The notes beneath the pieces are model-generated. The model ran no database searches and had not been told where the DNA came from. It worked only from the letters and a program-made list of their open reading frames with translations. The position numbers were made by a program, and so were the translations under genes. Source: Baffinella frigidus (lineage: Eukaryota > Cryptophyceae > Cryptomonadales > Baffinellaceae). From it: a stretch of DNA of 10,518 nt. Location of the stretch: positions 66,154 to 76,671 of the forward strand of contig MU646968.1 of assembly GCA_026770585.1 (NCBI GenBank), given 5' to 3'. This document shows positions 1 through 8,200 of the stretch, in pieces; the first letter of the stretch is position 1; every line of letters begins with the position of its first letter.

Positions 1-25
1 TCTGATGCCGCCCCCGCCCCCGCAG

Positions 26-2196
26 GTGCTGTCCACAACCGTCGACGCCACAGGCGTCTTTTCCGCGACGGTCATGCGCGGCCAGAAGGGTACCCTCGCG
101 GTCTGGCCCATACAGCCCACACCCACCACACATCCACCACACATCCATCACACACACACCAACCCAAAACCATCACACACACCTCACCAACCCAAAACCC
201 GAAACCCGAAACCCGAAACCCGAAACCCGAAACCCGAAACCCACCATAAAGCCTAATCCCCAAACCCCAGACCCCAACCCCAAACTCTAAACCTCAAACC
301 CCAAAGCTCAAACCACAAAACCACAAAACTACAAAACCCAAAACCCCAAACCCTAAACCCCAAACCCCAAACCCCAAACCCCAAACCCCAAACCCTAAAC
401 CCTAAACACACAAACATGAAAACATGAAAACATGAAAACATGAAAACAAACACCGAAACGCTCAACGCGCTCAACTTGCAACGCAGGTGCCGCACGCGGC
501 GGGGGCGCCGGTGATCATCCTCTCGTGCATGGACGCCGACGAGACTGGCAACAACCCTAAACCCTAAGCCCCAATACCTCAACCCTGAACCCTCCTCACC
601 ACCCCTAAAAAATCCTTAAAATCCAAGAGAATAAAAACTAAATACTACACCTTGGACACTCAACACTGCGCCCTAACCACTACACCCTAAACACTACACC
701 CTAAACACTAAACACTACACCCTAAACCCTCAGGTGCTAGGATCGGGATCGTCCAACCTCCCTTCACCCTAAACCCTAAACCCTAGACCTCAAAACCCCT
801 CAAAGCCTAAACCTTAACCCATAGACTCTAAACCCTGAACCCTAAACCCTCAGCCCTAAACCCTGAACCCTAAACCCTGAACCGAAATGCAGGCAACAAC
901 TGCGGCGGGTCCTGCAAACCGTGCCCCTCGGCCGTCGCTGGAGGCCCCAAGGAGCAGGTTGCCCTCAACCCCAGACCCTCACGCCCCCTCAACACTCAAC
1001 CCAAAACACTAGGCCCCAAGAAGCAGGTTTTATTTCCGGGGGAACCTATTTTTCTTGAGTTTGACATCAAAGAAAATTACCACACAACTGTTTTGATATT
1101 ACTGGTAAGAATGAATTGTGCAGTAATGTTCGTTGATGTCAGACTAAAGAAAAATAGGTTTCCCCGGATAAGGTTGCCCTCAACCCCAGACCCTCAACCC
1201 CCTCAACACTCAACCCGCAACACTAAACCCGAAACCCTTAACTCCACACACTAAACCCTTCACCCTGCACCCCACACCCCACACCCTAAACCCTAGACCC
1301 GAAACAGGAGAAGCTGATCTGCATCACGCCCGCGGGCGAATCGGGATTCCCGACCGAAACCCAGGGCTCCGGCGACCTTGCGGTAATCCCAACACCCCTA
1401 ACCCTAAAACATAAACCCTGAGACCTTCACTGGGGACGATCAACCCGAAACCCGCAACCCGAAACCCGAAACCCTAGACCCTAAACCCGAAACCCGAAAC
1501 CCTAACTAAACCCCCTCTCTCCCCCTGACTAAACCCTGATCCCTGATCCCGAATGCCTAATGCCTGAAGCCTGAAGCCTACACCAGGTCACGGTGGAGGC
1601 GGCGCCCGGGCCGCGCGAGTCACCCTTCGCCGTGCGCATGAAGGCGGACATGACGGGGTTAACCCGAAACCCTGAACCCACCCTACATCCATCCTATACC
1701 CAACCTTCACCCACCCTATACCCACCCTATACCCACCCTGATCCCTAAACCATGAACCCCAAACCCCAAACCCCCTAGACCCTAGACTATAGACCCTGAA
1801 CCTTGAACCCGAAACCCGAAACCAGGTGGGAGGACAAGAGCACGAACGCGATCTCGTGCATTTCGGAGCAGAACCGCGGGTTCCAGTACGGCGCGCACGT
1901 ACACCACACCCCAAACCCTACACCCCAAACCCTAAATCAATAAACCCTAGACACCCTTAACAGTAAACCCCACACCTTAAACCCCCTAAACCTCTCAACC
2001 CCCTCAATCCCAAACCTGGAACCCGAGCCCCGAACCCCAAAACCCCAACCCCCAAACCCCAAACCCAACACCAGGACTTCGTGTGGGGCATCCACTTCAA
2101 GGCCGAGGACGACGCCGCGGACGTCAAGGTCACCCAACCCCAAATACCAACCCCCCCAACCTTGAACCCTCAACCCCACACCACAAACCTTGAACC

Positions 2197-2228
<32 letters not shown>

Positions 2229-5200
2229 AACCCTCAACCCTCAAACCCTCAAACCCTCAACCCTCAACCCTCAACCCTCAACCCGGCTGTTGACAGGTCC
2301 GGCAATTCGCACCCTAAACCCTGCTCACTTGGAGAGGACCCCGACTCAACAGTCAACCCCAAACCCTGACCCTAGGTGACGGACATGGCGGTGGACGGTT
2401 CGACGGGCGAGACGTACATGGTGGGTACCTTCGCGGATGCCATGACCGTGCAGGGCAAGCACATTGCCATGAACGCCGCCATGGGCGGGTAACCCCAAAC
2501 CCCAAACTCCAAACCCCAAACCCCAAACCCCAAACCCCCTCAACCCCTTGACACCACACCATACAACTCAACCCCCCAACCCCAGACACCAAAACCCAAA
2601 CCCCCCAAAACCCAAAACACCAGACACCAAACACCAAACACCAAACACCAAACACCAAGCACCAAACACCAAACACCAAGCACCAAGCACCAAACACCCG
2701 ACACCAAACACCAAACACCAAACACCAAGCACCACACCCAGGCGCCTCCGCATCGCAGCGGCGGCAGTCTCCTACATCGACTCCGTCCTTTCGGCCCTGA
2801 CAGTAAACCCTGAACCCTAAACACCAAACACCAAACACTAAACACTAAACACTAAACACTAAACACTAAACACTAAACCCTCATCCCTCATCCCTAATCC
2901 CGAAACCCAACACCAGACGACGACGGGCACATCCGGAGCGGCCCCGGCTGACGCGGACGGCGAATTCGTGGGGAAGACGGTCAAGGTCATCGCGACAACG
3001 GGGATCATCAACCTCGACACGGGGTGCGCAACCACCCCCCCTAAAATAAAACCGCGACACTGACACCGGAGCCCTCAAAACTTACAAAGTGAAAAAAGCT
3101 GACTGAAAACTGGAAAAGTGAAAATACTGAAAACACTCTGAACCAGGTGCACGGGTGTGGTGTCCGCGTATGTCGCGGCGACCCTAGAGCTCACCTTCTC
3201 TGCGCTTACGCGCGCCAACGACGCCCCGTGCGGTACATACACCCCAAACCCCCTGAAACCCTAGCAAGCCCCGGAACCCTAAACTCTACCTACCTACCCA
3301 ACCGTGCCTACCCACCCCTGCCTAACCATACCTGTGCCTACCCACCCCTGCCTAACCCGACGAACCCCGACGAAACCCTACGCAGTTGGCACGACTGCGG
3401 CCACGACCCTCCGCATCTACAACGGGCGCACCTCCTTCATCGCCAAGTTCTCCAAGGACGGCAGGCATGACACACAACCACCCTACGCCACCCTACGCCA
3501 CCCTACACCCCACACTCTCAACAACCTCGGCCCCTATACACCCCACACTCTCAACAACCTCGGCCCCTAAACCCGAACCCTAAACCCCAAACCCTGAACG
3601 CTAAACCCTAAACCCTAAACCCTTAACCATTAACCCAAACAGGCCCGTGTGGCTCAACAAGATCGACACGGCGGCCGCGGGGCAGGTCCTAAACCCTAAA
3701 CCCTAAACCCTAAACCCTAAACCCTAAACCCTAAACCCCAAACCCTAAAACAGGAGGCAGTGATCACCTCGATCGCCATCGATACCACCAACGCCAAACA
3801 CTACATCGCGGGGTAACCCCTAAACCCCAAACACTAAACCATAACCAACCTGAAACCACAATCAACCTTCAACCATGCACGCCATGCACCCCAAACACCA
3901 AACACCAAACACGAAACCAGGTACTTCTCCGACGGGCTGACGAAGCACGCGAATGTGGCGAAGGCGACGCTGAACATCTACTCAATCGACGAGGCGACGC
4001 GCGTGGCTGCCGCCGTCGCCATCGCGACCGTCTCCACCCAGGGCATCGACAGCTACGGCCAGGTGTGTGGCCTTTGGAGCCAATGTTTTGAGCCAACCCT
4101 TTGGAGCCAATGCTAGCCACACACACCGGGCTCCGCAGTGATTTTCAGCGGGCTGCGCAGTGATTTTCGGGCGTTGAGAGCCCGAGTTTCCGTTGCCTTA
4201 TTCGTAGAAACCCCCCTACGGGTTGCCTGCCGTAGGGTCCTCGGTCTTATCGCTTAGGGGATGTTCACGAATCCCTTCGAAGTCCGCTGTGTGGTATGGG
4301 TGAATGGTTTACCTTTTTCTTGAACCGCACACACTGAACCCCAAACGCTACGGGCAGGTATCGGTGGCGACCGCCGAGGGCGTGCACTACCAGGAGGGCT
4401 TCATCATCAAGTACACCAACGCGGGTAATCCCCACACCCCAAACCCCAAACGCACTTCTTTTTGGGACTGTGGCGCTGATCCCGCTGGTAAATCCTGAAC
4501 CCTGAACCTTCAACCCTGAACCCTGAACCCTGAACCCTGAACCCTGAACCAGGGGTGTATGAGGCGAACGAGGCGGTTAAGGGCAAGGCGATATTGCAGC
4601 AGTAACACCGACACCCCAAAACACCCAAAACACTAAACACTGCACCCGAAACGCCGAAACGCCGAACCATGAACCATGAACCATGAACCATGAACCATGA
4701 ACCATGAACCATGAACCATGAACCCTAAACGCTGGACCCGAAACCAGGCTGGTGATCTCGAACCTGAAGATCCGGGCGTTTCACCCCTCGACGTCCGCGG
4801 CGTGGAACTCCCAGGTTCCAAACCCTAAACCATAAATCCCTGAACCCCACACCCTAAACCCTGAACCCTAAACCCTAAACCCTAAACCCTAAACCCCACA
4901 CCGTAAACCTAAAACCTAAAACCTAAAATCCCAAACCATGAACAGACGCAGACGGACGCTCGGCCGCAGACGCAGCGCACCGCCAAGTCCCGCACGGACG
5001 TTGAGTGGGACCGCGGCATGTTCACTGTCGACCCCCAACCCGAAACCCTAAACCCCAAACCCCGAACCCCAAACCCCAAACCTGAAACGCTAACCCCCAA
5101 CGCCGAATGCAGGCGTCAGGGACGCTCGGGGGCGGGACAGTCCCCACATCGACCGCGAAGCTGGCAACATCGGCGGCGCAGTTCCTGCAGGGGTCCGGCC

Positions 5201-8200
5201 AGACGCTCACCACCGCGGGCGCGGCAGCCAACAACTGGTGCCCTAACCATGAACCCAAATCCCCCCCAAAACTATTTTAAAAACGAACCCTAAACCCTCG
5301 CCCCATAACCCTAGACCCTGAACCTTAAAACCTAGACCCTAGACCCTAGACCCTAGACCCTAGACCCTAGACCCTAGACCCTAGACCCTAGACCCTAGAC
5401 CCTAGACCCTAGACCCTCAAACCCTCACCTCTAACGCCTAACGCCTAACGCCTCACGCCTCACGCCTTCCCAGGTACAACGGGCTGACGATCACGATCAC
5501 GTGCGGCAAGGGCATCGGGCAGTCGCGCCGCATCCAGGACTACGATGCTGCCACGCGCACGGTTCCAACCCGACAGCCCTGGACCCTGGACCCTGGACCC
5601 TGGACCCTGGACCCTGGACCCTGGACCCTGGACCCTAGCATGACGATGCCGCGACGTGCACGGTTCCCTAAACTCTGAACCCGGAACTCTTAACACAAAC
5701 CAGCACCCTCATCCACCCTCATCCATCCATCCTCTACCTATCCTCTACCAATCCTGAACACTGAACCCTAAACCCTAAACCCCAAACCAGGTGCACGTGC
5801 AGCCGCACTGGAACTCGCTCGACACGGTGCCATACACCCTAAACCCTAAACCCTAAACCCTGAACCCTGAGCCCGAAACCCTGAACCCTGAATCCCCAAC
5901 CCTGAACGCTGAACGCTAAACGCTATCCCTGAACCAGGTACCCGACGAAACCTCGTGCTACATGATCACCGGGAAGCCCTCCTCGCTCATCACCGGTCTG
6001 GGCCTTGAACCCTAAACCTCACCCCTAAGCCCCAAACACTAACCACTGAGCTCCAAACCCTGATCACTTAACACTGACCTCTCAACACCAAACACAAACC
6101 CTAAACCCCAAACCCCAAACCCTAAACCCTAAACCCTACACCCTACAACAGGGCACCACTACCAGTCCGGGGGGATCTACCTCACAGGGCACGCGCTCAA
6201 CAAGGTGTTCACCCTCGAACATCAACCCTCAAACCTCAAACATGAATCGAACATCAACCCTCGAACATCAACCCTCAAACATCAAACATCAAACATCAAC
6301 CATAAATCAGAACCATCAGCCATTCACCCTAACCCTTAAACCCATAAACCCTAACCACAATCCTCAAACCTTATCCACAAACCCTATCCACTAACCCTAT
6401 CCACAAACCCTATCCACAAACCCTATCCACTAACCCTATCCACTAACCCTAACCCTAGCCCTAACCCTAACCCTATCCTAAGCACAAACGGCAACGCTAA
6501 GCACAAACCCTGAACAAGGTTGCGACGGGCGCTGCGACCATGTGCTTCGGCGAGATGCCGACCTCCTTCCGCGACGTAAAACCCTAAACCCTAAACCCTA
6601 AACCCTAAACCCTAATCCCTCCTGAACCCTGAACCCTGAACCCTAAACCCTAAACCCTCCCAACCCTCCCAACCCCTAAACCCTGAACCCTCCCAAACCC
6701 TCCCAAACCCTCCCAAACCCTAAACACTAAACCCCAAACCCTGAATCGTAACGCAGGTGGGCGCCGGGGTGGGCATCCCCGTGTGCGCGGCGTTCAAGTC
6801 CGACCTCGAGGATTTCAACTTCCTGGCACAGTACGACAAGGACCTCAAGGCCTACTGGGTACATCCCAAAACCCCAAACCCCAAACCCAAAACCCAAAAC
6901 CCAAAACCCAAAACCCCAAACCCCAAACCATCTGGGTGAAACCATCTGGGTGAAACCATGACCCTAAACCCGAATGGTAAAGTAAAGCTGTGACGCGAAA
7001 CGCAGGTGCGCATGATGTACGATTCCGACGTGACCCTCCACGAATCAGGAACCATTACCGGTAAACCCTCAACCCTTTCTAAAAACCCTCCTCAACCCTT
7101 CTAAAGCCCAACACTCCTAAACCCTCCTGAACCCTCCTGAACCCTCCTGAACCCTCCTGAACCCCAAACCCCACACCCTAACCCCACACCCTAACCCCAC
7201 ACCCTGACCCCACACCCTGACCCCACACCCTAACCCCCCAACCAGGCATCACCACCATGAACGATATGGTCTACGTGGTCGGGTCATACGGGACTAATGC
7301 GGCGGTAAACCACCCGAAACACTCGACCCCAAACCCTGGACCCCAAACCACAAATCCCAAACACTCAACGCTCAACGCTCAACGCTCGACACTCATCACC
7401 AAACCAAAAACACCTCACTCCTAACCCCCTACGCCCTAAACAATGAACAATAAACACTGAACAATAAACAAGAAAGCGTGACACAGGCGACGGGGGCGGT
7501 GACGATGCGGCTGCAGAACTGCACCTTCGACTCCGCCAACGTGCTCGAGGGCCCGCCCGAGAACACCGCGCCAATTGTCACCACGTACCTTCACCCTGAA
7601 CCCTGAACCCTACACCTCGTGCCAAAACCCTCAACCTCAACCTAATCACTCAACCCCAAACCCTCAACACTACATCCTAAACACTGCACCCTAAACCCTA
7701 AACCCTAAACCCTAAACCCCAAACCCGAAACACTACACCATACACACTAAACCATAAACACTAAACCAGGTACAAGAAGCTGTGCCGCACGCAGGACATC
7801 TCGCTCACCGACGTGGTAAACCCTACACCCCAAACTACCCCGAAACACCAAACACCAAACTACCCCGAAACACCCAACACCAAACTACCCCGAAACACCA
7901 AACACCAAACTACCCCGAAACCCCAAACACCAAACTACCCCGAAACCCCGAACACCAAACTACCCCTAAACCCCAAACCCCAAACCCTAAACCCTAAACC
8001 CTAAACCAGGGCCTCCTGGAAGTCCAGACGGCCAACTCGCAGATCACGGGCGAGACGAAGACCCTGGTGCGTAACAATACACCTTCAACCTCAAACCCTG
8101 GCCGTGCTCAACCCTGAGCCCTACACCCAGCCTAAACCCTGAACCCTAAACCCTGGCCGTGCTCAACCCAAAACACTACACCCTAAACCCCATAAACCCC

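Larger units (their letters stand above)
26..1382 (+). other. Exons 1-4: residues 1-92, N-terminal part of visible protein, Cys-rich patch
   Basis: Exon 1 (26-100) follows a pyrimidine-rich stretch ending GCAG and encodes VDATGVFSATVMRG, which resembles a propeller strand. Ending it at 100 (GCG|GTCTGG) lets it join in phase to exon 2 (487-547) as ...GTLAVPHAAGAP. Exon 2 contains PVIILSCMDADETG, again blade-like. Exon 2 ends at 547 with a GC donor, and exon 3 (893-957) continues with a CxxxCxxC cluster (CGGSCKPC, residues 49-56). Exon 4 (1308-1382) encodes EKLICITPAGESGF. The introns here are long for this gene (345-386 bp), so an extra small exon could hide in them, for example at 734-766. 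No family is recognised with certainty for this part. Confidence 0.65.
2376..3232 (+). other. Exons 9-12: residues 163-284, SBBP-like blade
   Basis: Exon 9 (2376-2488) opens with VTDMAVDGSTGETYMVGTF (residues 163-181). This closely follows the SBBP/beta-propeller strand pattern 'I-A-V-D-x-x-G-x-x-Y-V-x-G-x-F'. It runs on through KHIAMNAAMGG to exon 10 (2742-2802), RLRIAAAAVSYIDSVLS. Exon 11 (2917-3023) starts with a Thr/Gly/Ala-rich linker (TTTGTSGAAPADADG) and then KTVKVIATTGIINLDTG. Exon 12 (3147-3232) gives VVSAYVAATLELTFSALTR. Exon 11 starts with A rather than G after the acceptor AG. The intron between exons 11 and 12 is flanked by the near-identical borders GGTGCGC and GGTGCAC. Confidence 0.8.
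3386..4062 (+). other. Exons 13-16: residues 285-392, best propeller blade in the window
   Basis: Exon 13 (3386-3464) encodes TSFIAKFSKDG (residues 300-310). Exon 14 (3643-3685) adds RPVWLNKIDTAAAG, and exon 15 (3754-3812) VITSIAIDTTNAKHYIAG, completed by YFSDGL in exon 16 (3921-4062). This is the full SBBP layout in order: 'F-I-A-K-F-x-x-D-G-x-x-W', then 'I-x-x-I-A-I-D', then 'Y-I-A-G-Y-F'. Four introns fall inside this single blade. Exon 16, at 142 nt, is the longest in the window and ends ...TQGIDSYGQ before an unusual intron. Exon 13 uses a GC donor (GGCAG|GCATGA), which restores the Arg codon at the join. Confidence 0.85.
4358..5026 (+). other. Exons 17-20: residues 393-480, blade strand and charged linker
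   Basis: Exon 17 (4358-4424) encodes EGVHYQEGFIIKYTNAG (residues 399-415), which again fits the propeller strand 'F-I-I-K-Y-x-x-x-G'. Exon 18 (4553-4601) gives VYEANEAVKGKAILQQ. Reading on into the intron would meet TAA at 4603, so a stop here is the main alternative to splicing. Splicing at 4601 instead continues in frame to exon 19 (4748-4814), QLVISNLKIRAFHPSTS, and exon 20 (4946-5026). Exon 20 is polar (TQTDARPQTQRTAKSRTD) and looks like a flexible linker ahead of the Y-x-G module. Exon 20 starts with A after the acceptor AG. Confidence 0.75.
5113..5995 (+). other. Exons 21-24: residues 481-582, Y-x-G / GxGxGQxR structural module
   Basis: Exon 21 (5113-5237) is rich in Ala, Gly, Thr and Ser (ASGTLGGGTVPTSTAKLATS). 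It joins exon 22 (5474-5561) to give WYNGLTITITCGKGIGQSRR and IQDYDAATRT (residues 522-551). Exon 23 (5791-5826) adds VHVQPHWNSLDT, and exon 24 (5938-5995) VPDETSCYMITG. The succession Y-N-G, I-T-x-x-x-G-x-G-x-G-Q-x-R-x-I-x-x-Y-D, a Trp, then P-D-x-T-S-x-Y matches a small beta module that recurs in phage structural proteins and in proteins of algae and giant viruses. This match is from memory of the pattern, not a search. The module is split by three introns, one of which holds a decayed copy of the end of exon 22. Confidence 0.8.
6152..7304 (+). other. Exons 25-29: residues 583-691, further propeller blades
   Basis: Exon 25 (6152-6204) encodes HHYQSGGIYLTGHALNK and exon 26 (6519-6575) VATGAATMCFGEMPTSFRD. 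Exon 27 (6757-6858) contains DFNFLAQYDKDLKAYW (residues 638-653), and exon 28 (7006-7060) VRMMYDSDVTLHESGTITG. Exon 29 (7246-7304) then gives ITTMNDMVYVVGSYGTNAA. Exons 27-29 together form a complete blade: 'N-F-L-A-Q-Y-D-K-D...W', then 'I-T-T-M-N-D-M-V-Y-V-V-G-S-Y'. All acceptors are AG|G and all donors GT. The intron between exons 25 and 26 has an 8-nt direct repeat (AACAAGGT) at its two borders. Confidence 0.82.

Noticed and set aside
198-239. CRISPR array or other bacterial repeat locus
   Set aside because: Units are adjacent 7-mers without spacers, and the window has spliced eukaryotic gene structure.
2353-2838. Long minus-strand open frames with FGVWCLV-type heptapeptide repeats (also 253-582, 1937-2179, 2540-2845)
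   Set aside because: They are translations of the complement of heptamer arrays. A stop-free 7-bp repeat gives a 7-residue repeat in every frame. They cross clear + strand exon-intron borders.
3147-3260. Frame starting MHGCGVRVCRGDPRAH over exon 12
   Set aside because: It is another frame of exon 12. The frame that joins both neighbours gives VVSAYVAATLELTFSALTR.
4597-4605. Gene end at CAG CAG TAA in exon 18
   Set aside because: Splicing at CAGCA|GTAACA restores an open frame with exon 19 and all following exons, so a second gene starting nearby is less likely. It remains the main alternative.
6446-6475. CCCTAA hexamers as evidence for human-type telomeres
   Set aside because: Only a few units occur in one intron, while heptamers dominate everywhere else.
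7782-8004. Plus-strand Pro/Asn/Thr-rich frames through intron arrays (also 5-256, 2548-2820, 6757-6939)
   Set aside because: Apart from short stretches of real exon they are read-through of stop-free repeat variants and end in the next intron or at its border.
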